A stretch of DNA of 64,000 nt from Sphingobacteriales bacterium (GTDB lineage Bacteria > Bacteroidota > Bacteroidia > Sphingobacteriales > Sphingobacteriaceae), in assembly GCA_025353765.1 (NCBI GenBank), contig JANXOD010000016.1, positions 124,001-188,000 on the forward strand. Direction: 5' to 3'. The notes beneath the pieces were generated by a model that did not search any database, had not been told where the DNA came from, and saw nothing but the letters and a program-made list of their open reading frames with translations. A program made the translations under genes and the position numbers. Positions 8,161 to 17,448 of this stretch are shown one piece after another. How positions within the stretch are numbered: position 1 is the first letter of the stretch; every line of letters starts with the position of its first letter.

Positions 8161-10329
8161 ATGAAACACTCTGTATATATTTGCCTGTTTGCTATTGTTT
8201 CTATAATGCCATATAGCATTTATGCTCAACATTCAAGTTATAAGCCAAATCCAATGATCTATCCTGAAACAAAAAAAGTAGATATAGCTGATACCTATTA
8301 TGGTAAAAAAGTGCCCGATCCTTATCGTTGGCTGGAAGATGACCGGTCTGCCGATACGAAAGCCTGGGTTGATGCCGAGAACAAAGTAACCCAGGGTTAT
8401 CTATCAAAAATTCCTTATCGTACTGATATTAAAAAGCGATTGGAAACTTTGTGGAATTATGAAAAATATACTGCCCCGTTTAAAGAAGGCGATTATACCT
8501 ACTTCTATAAGAATAATGGACTGCAAAATCAGTATGTACTCTACAGACAAAAAGATGGAGATGGAGCTGAAGTTTTTTTAGATCCCAATCAATTTTCAAA
8601 AGATGCCACAACCTCTTTAGCTGGTATAGAATTTACTAAAGATGGTAGTCTGGCTGCTTACCAGATTTCTGAAGGCGGTTCGGACTGGCGCAAAGTGATT
8701 ATCTTAAAAACGGCGGACAAAAGTATTTTGGGTGATACACTTATTGATATTAAGTTTTCCGGTTTGGCATGGAAAGGAAATGAAGGATTTTATTACAGCA
8801 GTTACGATAAACCCAAAGAAGGCAGCGAACTTTCAGGTTTAACCCAGTACCATAAACTGTATTTCCATAAATTAGGAACTCCTCAAAAAGATGATCGATT
8901 GATTTTTGGAGGTGATAAAACTCCACGCAGATATATAGGTGCCGGTGTTACGGAAGATAATCGTTTTTTAATCATTACCGCGGCAAATTCCACAACAGGA
9001 AATGAGCTTTATATCCAGGATTTATCAAAACCAAGCAGCCCTATTATAAATGTGGTTGCTGATTTTGATCATGAACATACGGTTGTAGATAACGTAGGAA
9101 GCATGTTATACATCCACACCAATTTGAATGCTCCAAATTATAAAGTGGTTACTGTTGATGCTTCTGATCCTAAACTTTCTAATTGGAAAGATTTGATTCC
9201 CGAAACCGATAATGTATTAAATGTAAGCACAGGAGGCGGAAAAATATTTGCGAACTACCTTAAAAATGCCACGTCTATGGTGATGCAATATACTATGGAT
9301 GGCAAGTTGGAGCGAACAGTTGAATTGCCGGGAATCGGTTCTGCAAGCGGCTTTGGAGCCAAAAAGGAGGAGAAAGAATTGTATTATACGTTCACCTCTT
9401 ACATTTATCCCCCCACTATTTTCAAATATGATATTTCATCAGGTAAATCTGAAGTATTTAAAAAGCCGGGAGTTCAGTTTGATCCGATTAGATATGAATC
9501 AAAACAGGTTTTTTATACCTCTAAGGATGGAACAAAAATCCCGATGATTATTACATATAAAAAAGGCATGGAGCTTAATGGTAAAAATCCAACTGTTTTA
9601 TATGGCTACGGAGGCTTCAGTATCAGCTTAACACCTGCTTTCAGTACTTCTAATATTGTTTTGCTGGAGCAGGGAGGTATTTATGCTGTTCCCAACCTGC
9701 GTGGCGGTGGTGAGTATGGTGAGAAATGGCATAATGCCGGAACCAAAATGCAAAAGCAAAACGTGTTTGATGATTTTATCGCGGCAGCAGAATATCTCAT
9801 TAAAAATAAATATACTTCTAAAGATTACCTGGCCATTTCGGGAGGATCGAATGGTGGCTTATTAATCGGTGCAACTATGAGTCAGCGGCCGGATTTATGT
9901 AAAGTAGCTTTCCCTGCGGTTGGTGTTTTAGATATGTTAAGGTATAATAAATTTACTGCCGGTGCAGGATGGGCGTATGATTACGGAACAGCAGAAGATT
10001 CTAAAGAAATGTTTGATTACCTGATCAACTATTCTCCATATCATGCCTTAAAACCCGGTGTTTCTTACCCAGCCACTTTAATTACAACGGCAGATCATGA
10101 TGATCGTGTAGTGCCCGCTCACTCCTTTAAATTTGCAGCTCGCTTGCAGGAATATCATAAAGGCGCAAGTCCGGCTTTAATACGTATTGAAACAAATGCA
10201 GGACATGGAGCCGGAAAACCCACCAGTAAAATTATTGAAGAGCAGGCCGATAAATGGGCCTTTATGTTTTATAATATGGGATTGAAGTTCAATAAAAAAA
10301 TATGGGATTGTTATATCATACAGCATTGA
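8161..10329 (+). CDS. Prolyl oligopeptidase (S9A), exported
   Basis: A serine peptidase that cleaves short peptides after proline. The 722-residue protein starts with a signal peptide (MKHSVYICLFAIVSIMPYSIYA, then QHSS). The beta-propeller domain begins with PDPYRWLEDD at about residue 55 and runs to about 440. The alpha/beta-hydrolase domain follows. The catalytic triad can be placed at Ser563 (GGSNGG), Asp647 (DHDDRVVPAHS) and His682 (NAGHGAG), close to pig POP Ser554, Asp641 and His680. The last dozen residues (after MGLKFNK) look like a short non-conserved extension. The location is probably periplasmic. It is transcribed alone, convergent with the S41 protease. Confidence 0.95.
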   Translation: MKHSVYICLFAIVSIMPYSIYAQHSSYKPNPMIYPETKKVDIADTYYGKKVPDPYRWLEDDRSADTKAWVDAENKVTQGYLSKIPYRTDIKKRLETLWNYEKYTAPFKEGDYTYFYKNNGLQNQYVLYRQKDGDGAEVFLDPNQFSKDATTSLAGIEFTKDGSLAAYQISEGGSDWRKVIILKTADKSILGDTLIDIKFSGLAWKGNEGFYYSSYDKPKEGSELSGLTQYHKLYFHKLGTPQKDDRLIFGGDKTPRRYIGAGVTEDNRFLIITAANSTTGNELYIQDLSKPSSPIINVVADFDHEHTVVDNVGSMLYIHTNLNAPNYKVVTVDASDPKLSNWKDLIPETDNVLNVSTGGGKIFANYLKNATSMVMQYTMDGKLERTVELPGIGSASGFGAKKEEKELYYTFTSYIYPPTIFKYDISSGKSEVFKKPGVQFDPIRYESKQVFYTSKDGTKIPMIITYKKGMELNGKNPTVLYGYGGFSISLTPAFSTSNIVLLEQGGIYAVPNLRGGGEYGEKWHNAGTKMQKQNVFDDFIAAAEYLIKNKYTSKDYLAISGGSNGGLLIGATMSQRPDLCKVAFPAVGVLDMLRYNKFTAGAGWAYDYGTAEDSKEMFDYLINYSPYHALKPGVSYPATLITTADHDDRVVPAHSFKFAARLQEYHKGASPALIRIETNAGHGAGKPTSKIIEEQADKWAFMFYNMGLKFNKKIWDCYIIQH

Positions 10330-10413
10330 GGCTTAAGAAATAACAAAGTTTAGCGCTAAGTATGGCGTCCTCAACTGTATAATGGCATCATTAAATTTTA
10401 TGGAGCGAAACTT

Positions 10414-12141
10414 TTATTTATCTGCATTGGCAGAAAAATCCTCACCGGGTTTACCAATGCTTTTATAAGTGCCAACACCCTTAAGTATAGAGGCTAATAC
10501 GGGTTTATTTGCAATTAATTTTAACGCTTCGGTCATTTCATTATCATACTTAAAACCCTGTTCTAAACGGCCGCGTTCAAAATAGTAACGTGATGCTATT
10601 TCGTTTTCGAGTACTTTTTTTATTTCTTCTTTAAACTGAACAAGATCATTTTTTTTACTGTAAGAGACTTTAGCTTTAAGTGCTTCATATTCTGGCTTTA
10701 TCTCTGCCAGTTTATTTTCTTTTTCCGCTTCGTCTTTTAAATCACTTAATAGCTTTTCAGTTTTGGTATTGTAATTATAATCTTTAGCAGACAGGTAATT
10801 CACAAATTTATCGTAATCTGAATCGGTAAGCATAAAACTTTTTGCATCAGCAATGCTTGGGTTTTCATTACGATATTGCGTAGCATAATCGAAGAAAAAA
10901 TACTTACTACCCAATGTTTGTGTTATTTGATTGTACTTTACAGGCTTAACAAATACATCAGGATAAATGCCGCTACCATCATAAACAGAGCGTCCATCTT
11001 GAGTTTTATATTCGGTAATGAGTGAATCGGCGACCTTATATACACTGCCTTCTGCATCACGATGGGTATAATCCAGTGCCTGAATACATCTGCCGGAAGG
11101 TGTATAATATTTCGCAATGGTTACTTTTACTAAACTGTTATAAGGAAGATTGAATGTTTGTTGGACTAGGCCTTTCCCAAAACTACGCTGACCCACAATG
11201 ATAGCACGATCCAGATCCTGCAAAGAACCCGCTACAATTTCTGATGCTGATGCAGAACGATTATTAACCAATATTACCAAAGATAAATTTGGTTCTACAG
11301 ATGCATTATATGTTTTATAAGTGATTGTTTTCTCACGATTACGGCCTTTTTGAATAACCACATTTACATCCTTATCCACAAATAAATTCACAATTTTTAC
11401 GGCTTCCTGTAAAATACCACCACCATTAAAACGAAGATCAAGTATTAATCCGTTCAGGTTATTTTTGCGAAGTTCAAGTAAGGCGTCTTTAACTTCCTGA
11501 CCGGAATTCTCCAAAAATTTATCCAACTTGATATATCCTACATTATTCGGTAACATGGCATAATAAGGCACATTCTTTTGTTTAATTTCTTCACGAACCA
11601 AACTTTTTTCAATCAGCTTGCTTATTCCAGGGCGATTTATAAGTAATTTAACCAGTGTGCTCTTTGGCCCTTTAAGCATCTGGCTAACCTGATCATTTGT
11701 TTTCCCTTTTAAGGGAACTCCGCTAATTTCTATTATTTCATCACCAGAGCGTAAATCTGCTTTTTGTGCCGGAAATCCTTTATAAGGCTCGGATATGATA
11801 ACTTTCCCATTTCTGGTTGAAACCGTAGCGCCAACTCCACCATATTGGGTACTTACATATTTTAGCCTGTAGTCCTCTATGTCAGATTCCTGAATATATT
11901 CAGTGTATGGATCCAGTTGGTCAAGCATGGCATCAATACCTGTTTTTATCATTTTTGAAGGATTAACTTCACCTACATAATTAATGTTCAGTTCGCGATA
12001 AACTGATGCGAATATGTCCAGGTTTTTAGATACCTGAAAAAGATCATCCACAAAGGCGAAAGAAAAGATGCCCGCAACTAATACAGCTGCAAGTATGCCT
12101 TTCTTTAATTTTGGCTTAAATGATGTTTTAGATTTAATCAT
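10414..12141 (-). CDS. C-terminal processing peptidase (S41, PDZ)
   Basis: A Ctp/Prc-type protease of 575 residues that degrades or trims proteins in the periplasm. An N-terminal membrane anchor or uncleaved signal lies at about residues 15-32. A PDZ domain (GGVGATVSTRNGKVIISEPYKG...GDEIIEISG) spans about 95-175. The catalytic dyad is Ser298 in NNRSASASEI and Lys323 in QRSFGKGLVQQ, 25 residues apart as in E. coli Prc. A charged C-terminal helical region of about 150 residues follows and is common in Bacteroidetes members. The gene is monocistronic, with prolyl oligopeptidase converging on it and a CsbD-like gene upstream. Confidence 0.94.
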   Translation of the reverse strand: MIKSKTSFKPKLKKGILAAVLVAGIFSFAFVDDLFQVSKNLDIFASVYRELNINYVGEVNPSKMIKTGIDAMLDQLDPYTEYIQESDIEDYRLKYVSTQYGGVGATVSTRNGKVIISEPYKGFPAQKADLRSGDEIIEISGVPLKGKTNDQVSQMLKGPKSTLVKLLINRPGISKLIEKSLVREEIKQKNVPYYAMLPNNVGYIKLDKFLENSGQEVKDALLELRKNNLNGLILDLRFNGGGILQEAVKIVNLFVDKDVNVVIQKGRNREKTITYKTYNASVEPNLSLVILVNNRSASASEIVAGSLQDLDRAIIVGQRSFGKGLVQQTFNLPYNSLVKVTIAKYYTPSGRCIQALDYTHRDAEGSVYKVADSLITEYKTQDGRSVYDGSGIYPDVFVKPVKYNQITQTLGSKYFFFDYATQYRNENPSIADAKSFMLTDSDYDKFVNYLSAKDYNYNTKTEKLLSDLKDEAEKENKLAEIKPEYEALKAKVSYSKKNDLVQFKEEIKKVLENEIASRYYFERGRLEQGFKYDNEMTEALKLIANKPVLASILKGVGTYKSIGKPGEDFSANADK

Positions 12142-12239
12142 ATTATTATTCTCCTATATAAAAGTATGAAAAACCTTTTGGATAAGTAGAAGAAGATATC
12201 AGGTGAAGAAAATCAATGATATTTAATCCAGGGTAGTGA

Positions 12240-12455
12240 TTATAGGCGATTGGTCTCTAAACTTGCCATTCCCTTTTTAAGAGTGAAAACAATATATTCC
12301 CGCTTACGCTTGAGTCGGTCAGCTAATCGATTAATCAGTTCTTCTTCCTGCCCGGCTGTGTATTCAAGATCATGGTCTGTTAAGTGGTTGTATTTACGTT
12401 GTAATTTCAATTTCAAACGCTCCCATTCTTTATTACTGATGCTGATCTCTGCCAT
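12240..12455 (-). CDS. CsbD-like small stress protein
   Basis: This small helical protein has the pattern EWERLKLKLQRKYNHLTDHDLEYTAGQEEELI, then a second helix. It resembles CsbD-family general stress proteins (W..LK.K....LTDDDL....G....L). The function of the family is not known biochemically. The frame is open up to 12488, but I place the start at the ATG at 12455 (MAEISISNKEW). A TAnnTTTG promoter box sits at 12470-12477, inside the longer version, and 71 residues fits the family better. The gene is divergent from the outer-membrane barrel gene at 12589, with a perfect inverted repeat between them. Confidence 0.7.
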   Translation of the reverse strand: MAEISISNKEWERLKLKLQRKYNHLTDHDLEYTAGQEEELINRLADRLKRKREYIVFTLKKGMASLETNRL

Positions 12456-12469
12456 GACTTTAATTTCTA

Positions 12470-12477
12470 CAAAATTA
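12470..12477 (-). promoter_or_regulatory. TAnnTTTG promoter box of the CsbD-like gene
   Basis: Reads TAATTTTG on the minus strand and ends 15 nt before the ATG at 12455. I see no well-spaced upstream TTG. The box decides the start of the gene, because it would be coding if the longer start were used. Confidence 0.45.
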
Positions 12478-12501
12478 ATTTTAATCATGACAATTTAAAC
12501 C

Positions 12502-12533
12502 ATATTGCCAGATTTAAAAAATTCTGGCAATAT
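12502..12533. repeat. Perfect inverted repeat between divergent genes (possible operator)
   Basis: An 11-bp perfect inverted repeat (ATATTGCCAGA / TCTGGCAATAT) with a 10-nt AT spacer lies between the CsbD-like gene and the outer-membrane barrel gene. Its right arm abuts the likely -33 element of the barrel gene. There is no T-tract after either arm and both genes point away from it. A regulator-binding site is therefore more likely than a terminator. Confidence 0.5.
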
Positions 12534-12567
12534 TTTGGCTGTGAAACTGTTTAATAAAATATCTTTA
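12534..12567 (+). promoter_or_regulatory. Likely promoter of the outer-membrane barrel gene
   Basis: TTTG at 12534-12537 and TATCTTTA at 12560-12567 are separated by 22 nt. This is one base off the TAnnTTTG consensus and slightly longer than the usual spacing. The box ends 21 nt before the ATG at 12589. Confidence 0.4.
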
Positions 12568-12588
12568 CAGAAAATTTAAAAATAAGCT

Positions 12589-13179
12589 ATGAAAAAAATT
12601 ATTCTTTTAAGCTGCATCGTGTTAAGTACATCACTTGCAGCATTGGCACAACTCCCTTCTTTTACGGGTGGAATTAAAGCCGGCTTAAATTATTCATCAT
12701 TAAAAACTAAAAATGATCTGACAGATCAAAATGGTATTTTAGGCTATCAATTTGGTGTTTTTACCCGTTTTGGCGGCGGCGGATTTTATGTGCAGCCTGA
12801 ATTATATCTAGGTAGTAAAGGAAATGACTTTATTAAAGTTGATCAAAACGCAGTCAAAGGAAAGGTTCGTTTTACTATATTAGATCTTCCTGTACTATTA
12901 GGGACTAAAATTGGGTTAAGCAAATTAAACCTTCGTTTTATGGCTGGTCCGGTTCTTTCATTTCTTATCAATAAGAAAACCACCTTTGATTCTGCTTATG
13001 ATAACCTAAAAGATTATAAAGATCAGGCTTTAGGTTTGCAGGCTGGTGCAGGTGTTGATTTAGGAAGTTTATCTGTCGATCTTCGTTACGAAGCCGGTTT
13101 AAGTAATATCAATAAGAGTGACACTTACAGCCAGAAACAAAATCTGTTTCATTTAAGCTTAGGATATAAATTGTTCTAA
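12589..13179 (+). CDS. Small outer-membrane beta-barrel protein (PorT-like family)
   Basis: A 196-residue exported protein with a signal peptide (MKKIILLSCIVLSTSLAALA, then QLPS). The remainder alternates short amphipathic strands, with glycine-rich starts such as GGIKAGLNYSSL, GYQFGVFTRFGGGGFYVQPELYLG and LGLQAGAGVDLGSLSVDLRYEAGL. It ends in LSLGYKLF with a terminal aromatic residue. This is the outer-membrane beta-barrel domain common in Bacteroidetes (OMP_b-brl_2 type). Its substrate or role is unknown. The gene is divergent from the CsbD-like gene, and a strong bidirectional terminator follows. Confidence 0.88.
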   Translation: MKKIILLSCIVLSTSLAALAQLPSFTGGIKAGLNYSSLKTKNDLTDQNGILGYQFGVFTRFGGGGFYVQPELYLGSKGNDFIKVDQNAVKGKVRFTILDLPVLLGTKIGLSKLNLRFMAGPVLSFLINKKTTFDSAYDNLKDYKDQALGLQAGAGVDLGSLSVDLRYEAGLSNINKSDTYSQKQNLFHLSLGYKLF

Positions 13180-13201
13180 GCAATTTAAATCACTCTTTAT
13201 A

Positions 13202-13234
13202 AAAAAATGCCCCGAAAATTTTGGGGCATTTTTT
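13202..13234. terminator. Bidirectional terminator between convergent genes
   Basis: A stem of AAAAAATGCCCC and GGGGCATTTTTT encloses a 9-nt loop. A-tract and T-tract flanks on both sides let it serve the barrel gene on plus and the TPR gene on minus. Confidence 0.9.
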
Positions 13235-13242
13235 ATGTGATA

Positions 13243-13887
13243 TTATTTACACTGATCTAAAAGCATTTGGCAACGCTCTTTGCCCCATTTTGGAGCAAAT
13301 GGATCAGCAGATTTGAACTTTTCGAAATTTGTTATTGCAGTTTCTAATATAGGTTTAGCTTTTTCTTTACCACCACCAAAAGCTTCGGGTGTATAAAAAG
13401 CAGCCTGCCCTAATATAAAATATGGACGTGGGTTGGAGGGATCTAAGGCTTTAGCTTTTTCAAGTGAAGTTGTTGCTATTCCAATCATCTCCATTGCACG
13501 GTTTTGCGGATCTACGCTCATTTTCATGAATTGTATATATCCTTTTAAAGCATATATTTCACTGTTATTAGCTGAAATTGCCTCTGATTTATCTATTTGA
13601 ACAAGAGCTTTATCAAAAAATACATCTTTTTTATCATTGTCATTTGTTAGGAAACCAGATCTAAGATTAGCATAAGCTTCATAATAGGTTGGTAGCCATT
13701 GTTTAGTTTCAACGCCGGCAATTCGTTCGAAATGGTTTGATACTGCTAAAAGATCTTCCGTATTCTTAGCAGAATCCAGCAATGTCATACCTTTTTGCAT
13801 AACAGCTGTATACTTGTCTGTTTGTGCATAGATTAATCCCGAAGCGGTGATTAGGAATAAAAGAAATAATGTTTTTAGAATTTTCAT
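13243..13887 (-). CDS. Exported TPR-type protein, function unknown
   Basis: A 214-residue protein with a signal peptide (MKILKTLFLLFLITASGLIYA, then QTDK). The body is all-helical with TPR-like segments: YEAYANLRSGFL, ALVQIDKSEAISANNSEIYALKGYIQFM and ATTSLEKAKALDPSNPRPYFILGQAAFY. This type of protein is found in many Bacteroidetes next to TonB-dependent receptors. The gene follows the receptor gene by 62 nt on the same strand. It is probably a periplasmic partner of the receptor or of envelope assembly, although no partner motif is visible. Confidence 0.75.
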   Translation of the reverse strand: MKILKTLFLLFLITASGLIYAQTDKYTAVMQKGMTLLDSAKNTEDLLAVSNHFERIAGVETKQWLPTYYEAYANLRSGFLTNDNDKKDVFFDKALVQIDKSEAISANNSEIYALKGYIQFMKMSVDPQNRAMEMIGIATTSLEKAKALDPSNPRPYFILGQAAFYTPEAFGGGKEKAKPILETAITNFEKFKSADPFAPKWGKERCQMLLDQCK

Positions 13888-13949
13888 GATTTTGTGTTTT
13901 TAGATTATTTAGTTAAAGGTTTTTATTGATTTTTTCTTTGGAGAGAATA

Positions 13950-16061
13950 TTATTGTACAAAAGTATTATCACCAATAGTAATGAACATCCCAAGGAAAAA
14001 ATTACGACGTGCCGGAGGTTCTATAGCCTTACGGGCTTGTCCATTGTCGGAATAATGATAGCCATATATGTTTTTAAATCCAGGGATATTATTAACTGAA
14101 GCATAGATTACCGTAAACTGTTTAAACAAATGTGTTAGATAACTTACATTAACGCTGAAATTTTGATATTCTTTTGTTTTATCGCCCAGATAAATAAGAT
14201 TGTTAGGATTAAAATAAGTTCTGCCTGTAGCATAAGTATACGTGGCACCTATCTGCGACTTCAACTGTGGCACATATTGCTTATACACCAAATTAAGTGT
14301 ATGCTTGGCAGCAAATGGTGGTACTGAGGATATCGGATAATCCCTGAAATTACGCTTCGTATCCAGATAGGAATAAGAAATCCAGTAATCAATGCCTTTA
14401 AATGTTTTTTTATCCCTCCAAAAAACATCCACACCATCTGCATAACCATTGCCTGAATTGTTAAGTAAATTACCAACACTTTTTGTCAGATTTTTATAGT
14501 CTTTATAATACCCTTCTACGCGAAATACTTGTCCACTATTAATACGCTGAAAATTAAGAATATAATGATCTGCTCGCTCAAAATCTAAAGCTGGAGTTTG
14601 CACCAAATATTCATCTTCCGGATTTTGATAGAATCTTCCATAAGCCATTGAAACCTGACTGAATTTGCCTGTTTTATATCCTAAAGAAGTTCGTGGGGCA
14701 ATATTAAATTCATCCATATAAGAAGAATACTCGCTGCGTATTCCAACCCGTGCAACCAACCGTTCGGTAAAAAAGATATCAGATTCAGCAAAAGTTGCCG
14801 AAGTTTCATCTGTATAATCTCTCGATAGTGTATTGAAGCTTTCTTTACGTTTCGTATTACTTGTTTCTACTCCAAAACGTAAGGTAGACAAGTTTCCAAA
14901 ATAATTAGTTAAAGTTAAACGTGCTTGCATTAACTGATCTGTACGAGTATACTGATCAACCTCTATTTTACCACTATCACGATTATTGCTAAATGATGCA
15001 CCACCCTGAATTTTCCATTTATCGCTTAAATAATCTTGGTAAGTACTATTCACATAAGTATTTCTATTGTTGTTGCTGAAATAATTCTCCTTTGGTAAGT
15101 TATTTAGGTCGTCTGTAAATAATCCCACTTTACCGCTGCTTAACTCGCTATATACTTTAAACATTCCGGTGGCAGATGTTTTTAATTTATACTGAATAGT
15201 CCCCCCATAGTCTTCCGGTTCCTTATCCCAATTAGTATGCTGTTTAAATATGGCGAAAGCGGGTTTCAGATTGATGTAATTCCCTCCTATAGATAGGGCG
15301 CTATTCTTATACCGCTGTGTATGATCCAATCCTCCTCCAACAGTCATTAAGGAAATTCCTGTAGTTGTTTTTTCAGGCAGATCTTTACTTTCCAGGATCA
15401 ATGCAGATGATAATGCCTGGCCGTATTGTGCAGAATACCCGCCCGCAGAAAAAGTTGTACCCTTAAACATAAATGGAGAAAAACGGCCTCTTGATGCAAG
15501 ATCCGGGAGTTGAGTATTAAAAGGATTTTTAACCAGCATCCCATCGAAATAAGTTTTAGTTTCAGCTGCTGAGCCGCCCCGTACAAAAAGCCCGTTTTCT
15601 GCAAATGAAGTTTGTGTACCCGGAAGAGTTTGCAAAGCTGCAAATACATCAGCTTCTGCACCTGCAGTTGTAGCTACATCCAATGAACTCAAAACCACTC
15701 CTTTTTTAGAATCACTGGCCTCGAATGTACCAGCCGTAATGACTACCGCATCCAGTTCATTAAACTTTTCTTTCAGGACTAATTGTAATTCTATGGATTT
15801 ACCATTTATTTGAACAACAACACTGTCTGAACCAAAACCCAGGGAAGAGAATTGGATGATTTGTTTCCCCGTTTCGGATGTTGTAAAATGGAAATGGCCT
15901 GTACTGTCAGATGAAGCACCATCATAAGAATTTTTAACCGAAATATTTGCTCCGTGTATAGCTTCTCCTTTTGCGGTTTTAACAGTTCCCTTAATAAGTG
16001 TTTGGGCAGATAAGGCAGCTGATATCAGAATGATGGAAATGAAAAGTAACAGTAATTTCAT
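13950..16061 (-). CDS. TonB-dependent outer-membrane receptor with carboxypeptidase-regulatory domain
   Basis: A 703-residue receptor when started at the ATG at 16061, which gives a clean signal peptide (MKLLLLFISIILISAALSA, then QTLIKG). The longer open frame adds 21 non-signal residues and is unlikely. An N-terminal carboxypeptidase-regulatory-like Ig domain (about residues 22-105) is followed by the plug (LDAVVITAG..., with FAALQTLPGTQTSFAENGLFVRGG) and the barrel (about 230-703). It imports an unknown ligand using TonB energy. No SusD partner is present, so a polysaccharide-utilisation role is not supported. The anmK gene lies 74 nt upstream on the same strand and a TPR protein downstream. 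Confidence 0.9.
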   Translation of the reverse strand: MKLLLLFISIILISAALSAQTLIKGTVKTAKGEAIHGANISVKNSYDGASSDSTGHFHFTTSETGKQIIQFSSLGFGSDSVVVQINGKSIELQLVLKEKFNELDAVVITAGTFEASDSKKGVVLSSLDVATTAGAEADVFAALQTLPGTQTSFAENGLFVRGGSAAETKTYFDGMLVKNPFNTQLPDLASRGRFSPFMFKGTTFSAGGYSAQYGQALSSALILESKDLPEKTTTGISLMTVGGGLDHTQRYKNSALSIGGNYINLKPAFAIFKQHTNWDKEPEDYGGTIQYKLKTSATGMFKVYSELSSGKVGLFTDDLNNLPKENYFSNNNRNTYVNSTYQDYLSDKWKIQGGASFSNNRDSGKIEVDQYTRTDQLMQARLTLTNYFGNLSTLRFGVETSNTKRKESFNTLSRDYTDETSATFAESDIFFTERLVARVGIRSEYSSYMDEFNIAPRTSLGYKTGKFSQVSMAYGRFYQNPEDEYLVQTPALDFERADHYILNFQRINSGQVFRVEGYYKDYKNLTKSVGNLLNNSGNGYADGVDVFWRDKKTFKGIDYWISYSYLDTKRNFRDYPISSVPPFAAKHTLNLVYKQYVPQLKSQIGATYTYATGRTYFNPNNLIYLGDKTKEYQNFSVNVSYLTHLFKQFTVIYASVNNIPGFKNIYGYHYSDNGQARKAIEPPARRNFFLGMFITIGDNTFVQ

Positions 16062-16135
16062 TATGTCAAATTTAATTGAACAAATATATAGAAAGGCTAA
16101 AGTATAAATATTACAGAGTACCATATAAAAACCTC

Positions 16136-17335
16136 TTATGAAGGCATACTGATTTTCCCCATATATACAGATGGAACATCAGTTCTTTCTCCAAAATTTA
16201 TATCTCCACCTGCAACACTTTCATTAGCGAGCAAAGCAAAAAGTACAGCTTCTTTCGCATCCGGATTAATTCCCAGCTCGTCCGTTGTGGCAAAGCTAGC
16301 ATCTGATAAGCCCTGTTTTAGTTGCTCCAATAATAGCGGATTGTGCATTCCGCCTCCACTCATGTAAATATGCAGATCATCCCTTTGCTTAAAACATCGC
16401 TTTACGGCTTCAATAATTCCTTCAGCAGTGAAGAAACATAAAGTTGCTAGAATATCTTCTTTATTGATCAAACTGGTATTTGATCTTTTTTGCGCTTCAA
16501 TCAAATAATTAAGATTGAATAACTCTGGTCCTGTTGTTTTAGGAAAATCTAATTTGAAAAAAGGATTAGCATTTAGTTCACTCAATAATGCCTCATTTAC
16601 CTTGCCCTTTTTTGATATGCCGGCATCCTTATCAAAATATAATTCAGGATAATGTTTTTGTATAAACTGATCCATCAAGGTATTTCCAGGACCAACATCT
16701 GTTGAAAATACCTTTTGTGCATCTCTATCTCCAGGTAAGAAAGTAAAATTAGCGATGCCCCCAATGTTTAGCATAATGCGATTTTCACCCATTTTAGAGA
16801 ATATTAAATAATCGCCATAAACAGATAAAGGAGCACCTTCTCCACCTGCTGCTAAATGTTTTTGTCTGAAATCTGAAATGGTAATAATTCCTGTTATTAC
16901 AGCAATATGATCGCCATCGCCAATTTGTAGTGTACTGTTAGGATAATTTTTCAGGCCATGTAATGATCGTGGTGCATGAAATATAGTTTGCCCATGACTG
17001 GCAATCAAATCAATATCTTTTGGATTGATATCCCAGTTCTGCAATGCCTGCAATATCATATCAGCGTGTTTTATCCCAATCCATTCATTTAATAAACAAA
17101 CCTGCTGAAGATCTGCATCCCGTTTGGAGAACACACTTTTTATCTCGTTTCTAAATTCTGCAGAATAAGGAACAGTTATAAACTCTAAGACTTTAACATT
17201 TGTTTTATTACCGCTCCCAATGCATTGGCATAACGCAATATCCAAACCATCCATAGATGTGCCGGACATTAAACCAATGATTTTTCGTTCATCTTTTGAA
17301 GCAATTTCTGCCAGTTTTTTAATGTTCGAATTCAT
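16136..17335 (-). CDS. anmK: Anhydro-N-acetylmuramic acid kinase
   Basis: AnmK phosphorylates and hydrolyses 1,6-anhydro-MurNAc to MurNAc-6-phosphate during peptidoglycan recycling in the cytoplasm. The 399-residue protein has the signature GLMSGTSMDGLDIALC at about residues 21-36. The conserved blocks ASHGQTIFH, DFRQKHLAAGGEGAPL, NIGGIANFTFLP, TDVGPGNTLMD and YMSGGGMHNPLL follow in order. It is divergent from the NagB/PIG-L fusion gene at 17449, which fits a joint role in handling amino sugars. It is probably the first gene of a unit with the TonB receptor. The length is slightly above the usual 370 residues. Confidence 0.95.
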   Translation of the reverse strand: MNSNIKKLAEIASKDERKIIGLMSGTSMDGLDIALCQCIGSGNKTNVKVLEFITVPYSAEFRNEIKSVFSKRDADLQQVCLLNEWIGIKHADMILQALQNWDINPKDIDLIASHGQTIFHAPRSLHGLKNYPNSTLQIGDGDHIAVITGIITISDFRQKHLAAGGEGAPLSVYGDYLIFSKMGENRIMLNIGGIANFTFLPGDRDAQKVFSTDVGPGNTLMDQFIQKHYPELYFDKDAGISKKGKVNEALLSELNANPFFKLDFPKTTGPELFNLNYLIEAQKRSNTSLINKEDILATLCFFTAEGIIEAVKRCFKQRDDLHIYMSGGGMHNPLLLEQLKQGLSDASFATTDELGINPDAKEAVLFALLANESVAGGDINFGERTDVPSVYMGKISMPS

Positions 17336-17418
17336 GCTGAAAAATACGGGTAATTATGAACTCTTCGTTAATATATTATATTTTCTATTATACTCCAGTA
17401 TCCGTATAATTTTGTAAT

Positions 17419-17426
17419 TATATTTG
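17419..17426 (+). promoter_or_regulatory. TAnnTTTG promoter box upstream of the NagB fusion
   Basis: TATATTTG ends 22 nt before the ATG at 17449 and fits the Bacteroidetes -7 consensus. I see no clear TTG at the expected upstream spacing. Confidence 0.45.
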
Positions 17427-17448
17427 TTTCTCATCTAAAATATCTCCC

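Noticed and set aside
8201-8407. A minus-strand open frame inside the prolyl oligopeptidase gene
   Set aside because: It is an antisense shadow of a well-supported gene; similar shadows elsewhere were also left out.
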